64,000 bases of DNA from Linanthus parryae (GCA_023055425.1 JALGPY010000004.1:115609504-115673503); one strand, 5' to 3'. Counted from the first letter of the stretch, positions 1 through 11,372 are shown. Program-made: numbers and translations. Notes: generated by a model from the letters alone, not told the origin.

Positions 1-189
1 ATGCTCAGTGAGAACTTCCTTATTCCATCACCTGTGATCATCAATGAGACACTAAATTTAATGTCCTCATAGCAAGGTTGGAGTGCTGTATACTCTTATA
101 CCACTTGTCTTTAGATTGAGAATATTGTGCAGAGTGTCTTTTTCCAAAACACAGGGTAGCGGGTGGAATTAAGCCTAAACTCAGGGGTG

Positions 190-3100
190 ATCAGTGTCTT
201 TTACCCAAGATTTTAACATCCCAAGATATAGCATCAGGAGCCGAGCAAGAGACTTGAGAGACAGATTTGGGGGAATGCATCTTTTCAAAGAACTCATAAA
301 ACTTACAAATTGCTTTAGCTATTACCTGATGAGGGCTCCACTTGTTTTGATTGAAAGTAACTCATTCCTAGCCTTCCAAATTTCCCGACAGGTTTGTGCA
401 AATATCCGAGTATGATTTTTTTCTATTTTTGTAGAACAACGGAATCCACAATTGAGGACCATCATTGTACCAATGATGTATTTTCTGGTAAATATCTCAT
501 AAATCGCAAGGGAGAGATGTCCCAAACTTGTGTGGCATAAACACAGGATCTCAGTTCATGAAATTCAGTTTCGTCATTCTCACCACAAAAACACATATAC
601 ACTTAATATCTCTGAGACCTTTTGCCTTAAGAGCCATTGCCCCTTGGATACTTCCAGTAAGAGCTCGCCGGAGAAATGTTTGAACTTTTGGAACTACCTG
701 TAGGCCCCAAGTTCTATTCCAATTAGCTGCGCAACTTGAGTTTCCCACCTCATGGATGGTTTCTGCATTTTCGGACTTTTACATACTGATTTCTCGTTCT
801 GAATCGTTCGTACCGAAATGCGGTACGTTTTTTTACCCGAAACGCAGAAAGTATCGATCCAAACGTTTCATAGAGTGAGTACATAACTAACCTGTTTATA
901 TTACTAGTTTTCAGTAGTACTTATTTGCAGAAAGTTATGTTATTTTGATAACTGGATTTGAGAATGCAAGTACGTAACTATTTTGATTGATATTGTGGAA
1001 TTTTTTGGGCAACTGTAGGGCAAAATGTTCCCAATTAGAGTTCCTCGTTCCTAGTAAGTGTATTTTGTCCCGGACAACGTTCCAGGGAAGCCTACCCCTT
1101 GCGTATCCCGTACCGGCACCTATCGCGTTTCCCTTTCCCGTTTCTGTCCCACGTACCGCATTGTACCGAGTTTCTGGTAACATAGATACAGAGCTCACTG
1201 ACAGAATACCACTCTTTGAATGGTTCCAAACCCTTTTATCTTCACAGGAATGAGATAAAAGGGAAATGAGAGAATTAAAACGGCTTCCTCCTTTTAAAAA
1301 CATCATTGACCAAATCAATCTTTCACTGCCTTGATCTATAATCAATTAGCTCGCCAACTTTCTTCACAGCTGTCCTATCTTTTCTCTTTTGATTTAACGG
1401 TCATATTATGATCTCTTGGAATTAAAGGGTCTTTCCAAATGTCAACATTCTTCCTTCCAATCACTCATCTCCAACTTTTCTTAAATTATCTCTCTACCAG
1501 CTATTATGCTTCTCCATGCCCAAGAGCTATTCGAGGGGACACTGGCTTTGCAAGAGGAGGTATCGATGAAATATTTTCGCTTGAGCACCATCTTTAATAG
1601 TGAGCCGCATCCGTTAACTATTCTTTAAGCCTGTTTAGCCAAGAGTGAGAGGTTAAAATAATTTAGATTCTTGAATCCAAGGCCTCCTTGTGACTTTTTT
1701 CTGCGCAGGTGATCCCAGCTTCTCCCATGTATTTTCTTATCATCTTCATTCTTTCCACCCCACCAAAAATTTGCTATGACAGATGCCAATTGGCTACACA
1801 GATTTAGGAAAAAGGATGCATGACATTGCGACTGTTGCCAAGGCTGAGAGTATTGTTTTGATTAAAATTTCTCTTTTAGCTGCACTCAACTTTGTTTTCT
1901 TCAAGCCTTTGAATTTACAAAGAATTCTCTCTGCTTTATGAAATTGAGAGTTTGAGTCTTGGATCTACCAATAACTGCTGGCATTCCCAAGTACATGCTT
2001 CCATTGAAATCTTTCTTGATGCCCATGTAAGTTTGTAGAAACTTTCTCAAAAACTTACTTGTACTTGGGTTATAAAGCACTGTGACTTTTCTCTGTTGAT
2101 TGATTGACCAGAAGTGCTTCATATAAATTCAAGACCTTGTTAACTGCACTTTAATCAGCAACAATTGAGTCATCTGCAAAAAACTAATGATTCACTTACG
2201 GAAAATTTTGAAATTTTAATACCAGATAGCCAGCCCTTGGATTCAAACATTTTGAGAGTGGAAGACAAGCCCTCCACACAAATGAAGAAAAGAAATAAAG
2301 ACCAATGGTCTCCTTGTCTCAGACCCCTATACGGAACAATAAAATCTCATATATCACAATTTTTAATGAGTCTAAAGCTGACAGTTCTAACACAGCTCAC
2401 TTTTTCTACTATCCCTTCCAAGTAATCCCACCTTATTCTATCGAAGGCCTCGAACATGTCAAGCTTTAAATCCATCCAGCCGTGTTTCCCACATCTCTTG
2501 TTTTTATACAGTGCACTAACTCCTGGGCCAATAAAACGTTGTCCGTGATAAATGTAGCGATGATCTTATCCATTATGAACCTATTAGCCAAAGTTTTCGA
2601 GAGAACTTATAAAGTGAGGTGCATGAGCTAATAGTTCTATATTCTTCCTGATCTTGGAATAATCTGCCCGTGAACCATCATACACCGGGGCTTTGTCTGG
2701 ACTTAACTCAAATCAGACGATTTTAATTTCTTCATCCGAGAAAAGCTTTGTAATAAAAATCATTCATTTCTGCTGTAACAGATTTCCTCACATTCGATAT
2801 AATGGGCCAGATCTCTCCAGTGCCTTCATCTCTGAAAAGCTTAGAATAATAGTCATGAAACTCTGATTGAATCAACTCTATTTTAGTGCACCACAAGCCT
2901 TTTCTATCGAACACTCCTTTAATCTTGCTCTTCTTCCTTCTCTGCAGGACTGAGTTGTGGAAGAAGGTTGTGTTCCTGCTCCCCAGTTGCAACCAATCGA
3001 TTCTTGATTTGCTCTTCTAGTATTCTTCCTCTTCTGCCCAGAGTGATTCAAGTTCAGTCTCCAAATATTTTAGAGCTTCGGTTTTCACATCCTTCCCTTT

Positions 3101-4021
3101 TTTCTTCATATCTTTCAGCATGCTCTCCTTAACTTGAATAATTCCTGAATGAGTGCGCCCTTTTCCTCTACTCCAAATTTCAAAGATTTTTCTTGCACAC
3201 CTTCATTTTTTGTTGTATGTTATACATTGTTATCCCTCTGAAATCCGCAGACCAGGCCTTCTCAATAACATCTGATAGGCCTCCATACTTGCTACACAAA
3301 GGATTATATCTAAACATCCTTCTTCTATCATGCTCCATTAAAGGTGATATTTCAAGAATGAGCACAATGATCTGAGTCTGCACATTGGTAGTGCGTATTC
3401 TTCACTTTTGTGAAGTGATCAAACCAGGAGGAAGACGTTAAGCACCTGTCAAGCCTTTCCTCAATCCCTCCTAACCCACCTCTTCCGTTCCACTAGTGAA
3501 TGGGCAGCCTTCAAAGTCCAAGTCAGAAATATTACAACATGTAAGGAAATCTTTAAGCATCAGGCAAGATCTAAGATATCTATCATTTCCACCAATTTTT
3601 TCAGAGGGGTCTAAAATATCATTGAAATCTCCCCAGACTATAACATTGTTGGAAAGATTCTTAATGTAATCCTTAAGAAAATTAAATTGCATTATCCTTT
3701 TTTCATCAATTGTACTGAGATAAACAAATATAATGTGCCAAGAGAAGCTTTTTCTTTTTTCAACCAGGAATGAATGAAAAATTGGCTCAGCTTTTTTACC
3801 TTCAAGTTAGTACAAAACACCAAGTCCGCCAGATTTTCTACAAGAATCAACCCATAAACTGCACATGTTCCCAATTCTACCATAACGCCTTAGCATAAAC
3901 TGACTTCTGTACTTCGTTTCACTAAGAAATACTATCTCTGGAGAAAGAAGGTGTAGAACCTTCTTATATTGCCGAATTGTCAGGGGCTACCAGCCTCCTG
4001 ACAATTCCAAGCCATCATCTT
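190..4021 (-). mobile_element. Old L1-like LINE, ORF2 remnant
   Basis: Non-LTR retrotransposon ORF2 read on the minus strand and broken by many stops and frameshifts. In order from high to low coordinates: an endonuclease start with an A-W-N-C motif near 4005-4021; an endonuclease segment at 3471-3692 with GDFND, as in plant LINE endonucleases; the linker before the reverse transcriptase at 2732-2992; reverse-transcriptase core in pieces from about 2640 to 1900, including FADD (the YxDD box) near 2162-2185; and a zinc-finger (zf-RVT) segment at 551-748 (W-G-L-Q-V-V-P-K-V). The 322-525 segment looks like the region between zf-RVT and RNase H. No intact reading frame remains, so it is an old dead copy. 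The family call is firm; exact ends are not, and the 3' end may lie beyond position 190. Confidence 0.8.
788..1176. mobile_element. Probable short insertion with inverted ends inside the LINE
   Basis: LINE homology on the minus strand stops near 1190 (motif DKRVWNHSKSG) and resumes near 770 before the zf-RVT domain. The roughly 390 bp between do not look like LINE. The ends carry related inverted sequence: AATGCGGTACG at 816-826 and its complement near 1152-1162. Flanks share an imperfect ACATA word. A small non-autonomous DNA transposon would fit. The exact ends and target duplication are not resolved. Confidence 0.4.
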
Positions 4022-4062
4022 CATTGAGTCGATTGGGGCCATTCCGGGCTGGCTACCTCCAC

Positions 4063-4200
4063 CCTTTCATCAATTGGAGTTTCCAATAGGTCGTTCCATT
4101 TTACCTTCTTGGTCTCACACACATCTTCCATTTCATCAATTGGAGTTTTCAATAGTCGCACCATATCTCTCCTGTCGTTTTGGTCTCATTTTAACTTTGT
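4063..4200. repeat. Two-copy tandem repeat, about 70 bp unit
   Basis: The phrase TTTCATCAATTGGAGTTT, followed by CAATAG, TCG, CCAT and then GGTCTCA, occurs twice, near 4063-4120 and 4131-4190, with a few differences. It lies between the LINE 5' side and the MFT relic. No coding function is seen. Confidence 0.6.
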
Positions 4201-4202
4201 AT

Positions 4203-4598
4203 TCACTACTGGACATGTTACTTCATCTAATCACCATAAATGTTCATAATAGCGTCACCATAAATGATGCTGGAGGATGCATCATGAAGCCTTCAGTGGA
4301 GTCATTGTACCATAAAAAGAGCTTCAGCTGGGATTTCTCACTTCCTTTGTTCTCTTGTGAGTGTGGCTTGAATTTTCTTACCTTTGAGCAGTTGCTTTTT
4401 GTACGATCTGTGCATGTTGTTTCTTGACATGTGTAATGTCTTTATTAGGAAATGATGGATCCTGGTGTATCAAGTTGCTGTGAACCTCCATTCATAAATG
4501 GGTGTACTGGAAAGTCTCAATTTCTATGTTTCTTCTGCCTTCAGAAAACCTTGCAGTTTTTATTTTGTTCTCTATAACGTTCCAGCTATCCTACTCAG
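4203..4598 (+). pseudogene. Highly decayed MFT-like PEBP gene relic (exons 1-3)
   Basis: Three blocks line up with MFT exons in order and spacing. Exon 1 (about 4203-4357) reads LLDM, later GGCIMKPS and FSWDF, matching the MFT order LDM, NGCEIKPS and ISG-D. A GTGAGT donor follows. Exon 2 (4449-4509, 61 nt against the usual 62) follows an AG acceptor and keeps ATGGATCCTG and AATGGGTGTACTGG, the DNA counterparts of M-T-D-P-D and E-W-V-H-W, with a one-base deletion. Exon 3 (about 4565-4598) keeps TATCCTACTCAG and a GTGAAC donor. No convincing exon 4 was found after the microsatellite. The similarity is weak base by base, but order, spacing and splice sites agree. It appears older than the other copies here. 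Confidence 0.5.
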
Positions 4599-4603
4599 GT
4601 GAA

Positions 4604-4727
<124 letters not shown>

Positions 4728-4729
4728 GT

Positions 4730-5444
4730 TATAAAGTTATATGTGGCATTCTTTTCAGGTATGACCATGCATAGTAAGATATATACTTCGTGTCAACCTT
4801 GGTAAAATAAGACCTAGGCAACCTTAGTTTATGCTTGGAACCACGAATTTTATTAGGAAAAGGATAGGAAATGTACGATTTTCCTGTTCTTGCTATTGCT
4901 CGACTTTCAGGGAAACTCTTATGTAAAATCAAATGATTCTCCTAAAAAAATCATTGTTGTGCTTGGAGTATGAAAAAAAGTGCTAGAAATCTGGAAAGGA
5001 AAATCACAAAACCTACACAATTATCTCTCCTGCCATACATAATCATTCAACAATGCCAAATCTTGGCAGAAAATGATAAACTTAATTACAAGGGTAAAAC
5101 ACAATTTTCACCCCTCTATTATGGAATAATTACAAATACCCCCTGCACTATGGATAAATACACATTGCACCTGTCACAGTTAGAAACTAACACCACACTA
5201 GCGGAGGGGCAAAAAGACAAAATTACCCTCAATATTTAAGGAAATTACACCACTGTGAATTGCAATTCTTCTCCTTCTCCTCCCATTTATAACTTAGCAG
5301 CCCCCTCTTTCTCTCTCTCTCTCTCTCTCTACACCATCGTATCCCTCTCCCTCTGTCCATCTCCTCCTCATCACCAGCACCGTGCCTTCTCTTACCTTCA
5401 TCACACAACCACCCCGAACCCACCTGGCCACCTCCCTGCATCTG

Positions 5445-5488
<44 letters not shown>

Positions 5489-5690
5489 GGTTTTCTCAAA
5501 TTTTCGTCTATCACATCTTTTTTCTCTCTCCACAACATCTCCCAGTTCCTCTACAACACATCGCCTCACTGTCTCTCTCCCTCGTTCTTTCTCTCTGTCT
5601 CTCCGCAACATCTTCCTCCTGCTCTATTTCCTCCACGCTCTTGCTCTATCTCCTCAATTCGTGGGGGCTCATATCTATTAGAAATAGTCG
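4730..5690. other. Gene-free stretch with CT-rich tracts
   Basis: No credible gene. It holds pyrimidine-rich DNA with (CT)n tracts near 5309-5330 and 5446-5487, flanked by C- and T-rich sequence that could be an old promoter or 5' UTR. A TATA-like TTTATAA lies near 5284. Open frames here are low-complexity Ser/Leu/Pro repeats. Confidence 0.6.
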
Positions 5691-5769
5691 GTCTGCTCTA
5701 GAATTCATCGGAGCTAACGTAGGAGTTATGGATTGAGACCACTGATATGCCGGAAATTAGACATTTTAT

Positions 5770-5935
5770 TAACCAGTGAAACCAGTAAAAATTGGCCGGT
5801 TCACTGGTTTTATCCAAAACGGCGGTTTTGAACATTTTTTTTACGTAGGCGATCCGTAAGCTCAACCGGACCGGCCATGGCGAATTTGACCGGTTCAACC
5901 GGTTGAACAGCCTGTCCGCTCCGGTTTTTAAAACT
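5770..5935. repeat. ACCGGTT-rich palindromic repeat
   Basis: Contains GGCCGGTTCACTGG near 5793 and, about 90 bp on, ACCGGACCGGCC and ACCGGTTCAACCGGTTGAAC. The two ends are partly inverted relative to each other, as in small non-autonomous plant elements. No target duplication was identified. Confidence 0.4.
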
Positions 5936-5939
5936 ATGT

Positions 5940-8560
5940 TCGCTGGAACGATGATGAGATGAAGTGGAGTTACTGACTGTTTTGTTGTTTTAAAGCACCG
6001 ATATCGTCGCTGAATGTGCAGCAGACTTGCTGCAACCCTGTTGGCTTGGTGCAACAGATTTGGTCCCTTCTCAGTTAGCCGGTTGGTGCACTTGAAAGCT
6101 GGATTCATGGGCTGTTAGGCTTTGATTTAGTTTAGGATTTTAGTATGCTAAATAGGCAGCAGTGTGGGGAATTCCTGATCGTGGGCTGTGTCCATGACTA
6201 CAGGTAACTTTTTGTAACTGCTGCGTCTAGATAAGCAGCTTCCTGTAACATTTCTGGGGAGGGTGAGAGAGCTACCAAAATTGGTTGTAATCCTTGTTTA
6301 TTAAAAACAATAAAAATTTCGGGACGGTTCCTTTATGCCGCGGCCCGCTAGTACCTTCTTAAAATTTCTGTTCACTGAACGGTTCACGTTCGAGAGAACT
6401 TGGCTGCCTTGTGGTGTCGTTTTGAGGGGTGAAAATTCTGACCCCGTAACAGTTAGCACACTAGGCTACTTCATCCCTTCCCATTGAATTTCACCCCCTC
6501 CTAATAATTAAACTCAAAACAGGAAAGGGGCAAGGGCTTAAACCATGTATGTGTCCGAAGCTGTTGAACTGTAAATGCTAGTCACAACTAAAATGTTGGG
6601 ATTGTGAATTTAGATCACAAAACAAGTAATGACCAGGTTGCTTAATTCTGTCTCACTTTTCCGTTCGCACTTGCAGTGATTTTACTCATACACAATTGTG
6701 TATGGCGATCTTCTTCTAGTTTAGTAAGTCGTTCGATTAGATGCTGTCTTTCGTAATCCATTACCTCTGACATTGACCTCCAGGATTGTATAAGTAACGA
6801 AGTGCTTAGATGAGGCAAGTAGCGGATGAGGATTGAGGCATACACAGTGACACAAGAGGCAGCCCAGCCTATTGCTTAAGTTGTTCCTAATTCTCTTTCT
6901 GAGTATAAGAGTGAACCCACTATTCGATAATTGTATTCAACACAATTGCGTATGAGACTAGACCCAGAAATGAAATAAAAGTTGAAGAATCATGAAACCA
7001 TGACATAGCAAATACCAAGTGCATAGATGAACCCACAAATAAAAAAATTGGATGCAACACTGATGAACAAACTAACCCACAAGTTGAGTCCTTATTAGAT
7101 ATAATGAGAGCACAAAAGAAACAAATTTATAACTGATAATTCGTCCAAAAACAACCAATTGACAATAATCAGGGAGCAAGAACTTCTGAACCAATGAATT
7201 CAACAGTCTGACCAGTGGACGCATGTATATCCTAGGGATGTAATTACATTAATCGAGATTCTCAGAATTGGATTGACTTGCACTATGAAAAGGTCGATTC
7301 AACATTTAATCTGCACAATCTTTCATTGACGCTCTTTGATTGAAAGCAGGAAGTGTAGAGGAAGAGCTTAGCCTTCTCGCATTAGGAAACTTGGCCTACT
7401 CAAGTGGAATTGTTGACGCCAGACGTTTTCTTGACGACGACTCTGGTCTTGGAAGCAATGAACAGTGACTGGGAGGTTGATGGTTTCAAGGGTTTCCAGG
7501 GTTGAGAGCAAGAGCGTCCAGTTTCTTCACCAGAAAATTTTCCCGTCTAATTTCTTGCGATTTTGGAAAATATTACTTCTCCAATTTGTTGCATAAATTT
7601 TCCAATTATTTTGTTTCCTTTTCTAACAAAATCCGTGGTTCCAAGCTTAGCCTCAGTGTTCTGTCTGTATGATGTATGAAGGTTAGGAGTTATGAAGTCG
7701 GGAAGTCTCTAATCCTGCAGTTATTACCCATCCATGTATCTACTCAAAAAGTTGAGTAGCATTTCATCCTTTGTTCCACTCAAAGGAAGATCTTCCTACC
7801 TAATTTGCTTCTTTATTGAAATTTCTTTAAAGGAAGATCTTCCTACTTAATCATTTCTCTTAGGCTTGTTATATGTTTCCTTGCCTTTTTGGTCGTGTCT
7901 TCATTTCTCTTACATCTTCTTGTATTCACCGTGTTATCTTTTCAATTTTTTGGCTATGAAGATGATATATTTAGTATTGGGTTCTTCACTCGTGTTATGG
8001 CTTTGATTGCTAGTCACAGGTGAAAGGAAAGACTTTGAAGAAGATTCCCTAGATGGGACTATATAATAGAGAATTTTCCTTGGTTACTAGTCCAAGTCTT
8101 TATTGGGTAATAAGTGTGTTTGTAATATTTGGTGTACTGTTCCGTGATTGACTGTGCTCATTACTTAAATGGATGATCCCATCCTTTTCATGTCTGCCTT
8201 AAAACCAAATTTTGTAAATTATTTCGCTCTGGCATTGGTTAGTTATTGGAAGTATGGTGCACATTAAATGCTTTTTTCATGATTGTTCATTGAATATAAA
8301 TTTTAATATAATTGTCTCTTTTTGTTACCCTGGTTCTATAAAACTATGAGCCTCTGGTTTGGGTATGTCAACTGTGTATGAACTTAGAGCTCATAATATT
8401 ATCTTACCAAAAACAAAGCTGTTATGAACAGGTTTTCCGTGTGTGATCTTGCCGTGCTACATGTGGGGTAGCTGGGGTTTAGAGTTTGTTCCACTTGTAC
8501 AATTATTCATTTACTACCCAGCTATTGTGTCGATCTGCACGCCAATTACACAGTCGTTAC
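5940..8560. other. Gene-free stretch, no recognised feature
   Basis: I recognise no gene here. One open frame on the minus strand (6642-6845, 67 codons) has ordinary amino-acid composition with a short charged helix-like part (ERLTKLEEDR) and might be an exon or chance. Near 6300-6320 a run of AAAACAATAAAAATTT resembles a polyadenylation region. The rest is AT-rich with stops in all frames. Confidence 0.4.
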
Positions 8561-8566
8561 TGATGC

Positions 8567-8573
8567 TATTTAA
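8567..8573 (+). promoter_or_regulatory. TATA-like box of the rearranged MFT copy
   Basis: TATTTAA lies 79 bp before the ATG of the rearranged copy. It is followed by CCTCCTCAGTT, which is also found after the TATAAAA boxes of the intact gene and of the 26-kb copy. The shared promoter block shows that the copies kept promoter sequence. Confidence 0.5.
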
Positions 8574-8599
8574 GGGCCTCCTCAGTTCATTCCTCCATT

Positions 8600-9026
8600 C
8601 CAAGTCCATCCCCATCTCCCCCACTCTCTTCTCCCTTCTCCTCCGATGGCTTCTTCAAACAATTCCCTGGTTTTGTATAGGATCACTGGGTTGTGGACAT
8701 GATTGTTCCTAGCATCTCCATGGATGCCTACTATGGAACCAAGCGTATCATGAATGGTAATGTGGTTAAGCCCTCAATCACAATTGATCCTCACAATAGC
8801 TCAAGAGAATCACCAGTTATTGTGATGGTGGGAGGATCAATTGTGATTGAGGGATTAGTCACACTACCATTCATGATATGCTTGGTCCCATAGTAGGCAT
8901 TCATGGTGATGCTAGGAACGATCTTGTCCACAACATCCCCAATGATCCTGCACAAAACCAGGGAATTGTGAAGAATCCATTGGAGGAGAAGGGAGAAGAG
9001 AGTGGAGGAGATGGAGATGGACTTGG
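8600..9026. repeat. Inverted repeat of MFT exon 1 and 5' UTR (hairpin)
   Basis: Left arm 8600-8792 and right arm 8832-9026 are reverse complements, with a 39-bp loop at 8793-8831. My hand alignment gives 17 mismatches and two gaps (2 and 4 nt), roughly 91% identity over about 190 bp. Both arms carry the 5' UTR from CCAAGTCCAT onward, the start-codon region and most of exon 1. The right arm is on the minus strand and continues into the loop with the next part of exon 1. An 8-bp stem (TCACAATA at 8791-8798 with TATTGTGA at 8818-8825) could extend pairing. A transcript from the upstream TATA-like box would fold into a long near-perfect hairpin, the structure known for hairpin siRNA loci and young plant MIRNA genes. 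Expression cannot be seen from sequence. Confidence 0.9.
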
Positions 9027-9393
9027 TAAAGGAATTACCATCACAATATCTGGTGATTCTCTTGAGCTCTTCACTCTGGTTTGTCACTTTGTTTCAATTA
9101 ATTCTCAGCTTTTACATTCATTTTCTGCTTTGAGGCTTTTCTCAACATTGCCTGCTTTATCATAACACATCGGAGGTCTCTTTCAGGTTATGACAGATCC
9201 TGATGCACCAAACCCAGTGAGCCCTCCATGCGTGAATGGGTACGCTGGTTTAGTCTGCTATTTATGGGCTGGTTTTTCATCCTTCATATAGCTATGTCAA
9301 TTTTACTCACTGTTATGGACTTTTCATTTGCTTCACTTTCAGGATTGTTACTAACATTCCGGGTGGGAGATATCCTCTTCAAGGTGAAATCTC
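8646..9393 (+). pseudogene. Rearranged MFT-like gene copy (exons 1-3, no exon 4)
   Basis: Exon 1 starts at ATG 8646 and is recognisable to about 8792. It has a 4-nt deletion near 8690 against its own inverted copy, which shifts the frame. The inverted copy of exon 1 (minus strand, about 8797-9026) interrupts it. The true end of exon 1 follows (about 9032-9078, T-I-S-G-D-S-L-E-L-F-T-L), with a GT donor. Exon 2 is 9187-9247, 61 nt instead of 62, with one base lost after the DPDAP codons. Exon 3 is 9353-9393, the usual 41 nt, coding I-V-T-N-I-P-G-G. No exon 4 occurs before the promoter of the next gene at 9940. It cannot make a PEBP protein. Transcription as a non-coding hairpin is possible but unproven. 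Confidence 0.85.
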
Positions 9394-9939
9394 CTTCTAT
9401 CTTCAGTTTATGACGCTTGTATGCATGTCAATGTTGGTAAAATGACACAGATCTGATATGATGTATTGATTTTAGAGAGTTCTCGCAACAACTCAGTTCT
9501 CCATCTTTAATTTTATTACTGTTCTCGTAAGAGTTACTGAAAAGTTAATGCAAGTTATCTTTACTTAGTTACTGAACATGTTCTTACCCCATTTTGTCGT
9601 CTGGTAGATGATGCGTCCGTCACATTTACTGTCTCGATTCATTGTGGGGCCAGTAAATACTTGGCTGCATTTTCTCGAGATCATTTCTTATTGCATGCAT
9701 TGCTACCTTTATTTATGAGTGGTTGAAATTTTCGTTTGCACACGTAAGCCAGCACTATAATCTATAGATAATCTTCTAGCTGCTTTACCCATTTGCGGTT
9801 TTGGTAAGTAGTTTTGTAACAATCCATTGGTTCCACCTCAAAACCGCAGGACCTTGCATGTATTTACCATTTTGCCCAATGTCACGGTACATCTGTAATT
9901 AGCTCTAAATGAGACGAATTCAATAGTAGCTGTTTCTCC

Positions 9940-9947
9940 TATAAAAG
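9940..9947 (+). promoter_or_regulatory. TATA box of the intact MFT-like gene
   Basis: TATAAAAG lies 73 bp before the ATG at 10013, followed by a pyrimidine-rich leader, which is a normal plant core promoter layout. The same block (TATAAAAA at 25930-25937) precedes the duplicate copy. Confidence 0.7.
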
Positions 9948-10012
9948 CTTCCTCAGTTGGGTCATCTCTTCATCTCATCCACCCTCTCTTCTCCCTCCTC
10001 CCCCCACCCCCA

Positions 10013-11278
10013 ATGGCTGCTTCAAGCAATTCCCTAATTTTGAGTAGGATCATAGGTGATGTTGTGGACATGATAGTCCCTAGCAACATAATGAATGTTT
10101 ACTATGGGAGCAAACATGTAATCAGTGGGAGTGTTATCCCGCCTTCAATCGCGTTGGATCCTCCTACCATCAGGATTTCTGGGGATTCTCACGAGCTCTT
10201 CACTTTGGTTCGTCTCCATTTTTACTTTCTGGAATTCACTTAATTTTATAATCTCTACATTTAGTTTTCTTCTTTGAGGCTTTTTCTCAGCATTGACTGC
10301 TTCTCATGACAAGTTTAATGTCTCTCTCAGGTTATGACAGATCCTGATGCTCCAAGTCCAAGTGAGCCCTCCATGCGTGAATGGGTGCACTGGTTAGTCT
10401 CGCTTTTATCGCTAATGTTATGTCCTTCACATGTTTTTCTCCATTTTAATGTCCTTCAGATCTTGAACTATCATGGAATTTCATTTGCTTCACTTTCAGG
10501 ATCGTCACTAACATTCCTGGTGGAAGCGGTCCCCTTGAAGGTAAAATCCCTTTGTATCTTCAGTCTGTGATGCATATATACATTTTATGGCAATAGTTCT
10601 CTATAGTCGCAACCATGAATTGCAAGATTCATATATGTCACTGTCTGCAATAATAGTTCTTTAGAGGGTTAGTGCAGCAATAATTTTTTTTATTACCGAT
10701 CACGTGCGAGCTACTGAAAAGTTATGCAATTGTTTTTTTCCTTTAGTAACGTTTTCTTACATTATGTCGTCATCTTTGGTGTTATAATTTCTCAATCTTG
10801 GAATTATTTGCAAAAGTTATGCGTTATGTTTGTTGGTGCCGCCATTCACTGTGGCCTCTTGTGTGTCGTCATTCACTTGGCACTCTAGTTGAAATTTTCT
10901 TGAGCATTCGTAAGCCATGCTTTAAGCTTTTTATGATGTGGGGACTAAATCAAATTCTTATTTTGTAGTTTAGTTTTTGTATTTGTCCGATGAGGGATTT
11001 CTCAAACAGGTTTGTTGCTTGCAGGTACTGAAGTCCTGCCGTACATGCCTCCAAGGCCATGCATTGGGATTCACCGCTGCATCTTCATTCTGTTCAAGCA
11101 GCAAAACCAGCTTGTGGAGGTGGAGGAGCCTGCTCGGGTTAATTTCAGCACCCGTGCATTCGCACGTGAGTTGAACTTGGGCGTGCCTGTGGCTGCTGTG
11201 TACTTCAATTGCCGCAACGACGCACTGAAGCGCAGACGCAATGCTTTCGTGGAAACGCATGTTGGAGGGCAACAGTGA
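10013..11278 (+). CDS. MFT: MFT-like PEBP-family protein (four exons, intact)
   Basis: Exons 10013-10207, 10331-10392, 10500-10540 and 11025-11278 join to 552 nt, 183 codons plus stop, with GT/AG borders throughout. The 62- and 41-nt middle exons are the classic PEBP gene structure. PEBP proteins act as scaffolds or cofactors for bZIP factors; MFT-clade members are linked to seed dormancy and germination through ABA and gibberellin signalling. Visible motifs: MIVPSN and VYYG in the N-terminal part; DPDAP at 69-73 in the ligand pocket; REWVHW with Trp83 at the position that is Tyr in FT and His in TFL1, which marks the MFT clade; GIHR at 114-117; NFSTR and [10 protein letters not shown] near the C-terminus. 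The tail ([15 protein letters not shown]) is longer than the usual MFT end. It is the only undamaged copy of at least five here. Exon 1 is divergent enough that functional differences from standard MFT are possible. Confidence 0.9.
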
Positions 11279-11312
11279 AGAGTAGCTGTGGGTTCCTGGT
11301 GTCTTTCAAGTG

Positions 11313-11372
11313 AATAAATCCGTGTGCTTGTCCGTTTTGTACCGAACTTTTTGCTGTGTGTTTCTGAATAAA
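11313..11372 (+). terminator. Polyadenylation signals of the MFT-like gene
   Basis: Two AATAAA words, at 11313-11318 and 11367-11372, lie 35 and 89 bp after the stop codon, each followed by T/G-rich sequence. This matches normal plant 3' ends. Confidence 0.6.

Noticed and set aside
4745..4805. Possible exon 4 of the MFT relic after TTTTCAG
   Set aside because: Only a few bases match; no GIHR or later motif follows.
5255..5701. 148-codon plus frame and its antisense partners
   Set aside because: Low-complexity Ser/Leu/Pro from CT-rich DNA; no domain, overlapping open frames on both strands.
8791..9087. Minus-strand frame resembling an MFT protein on the opposite strand
   Set aside because: It is the inverted copy of exon 1 only, with no other exons on that strand, so not a separate gene.
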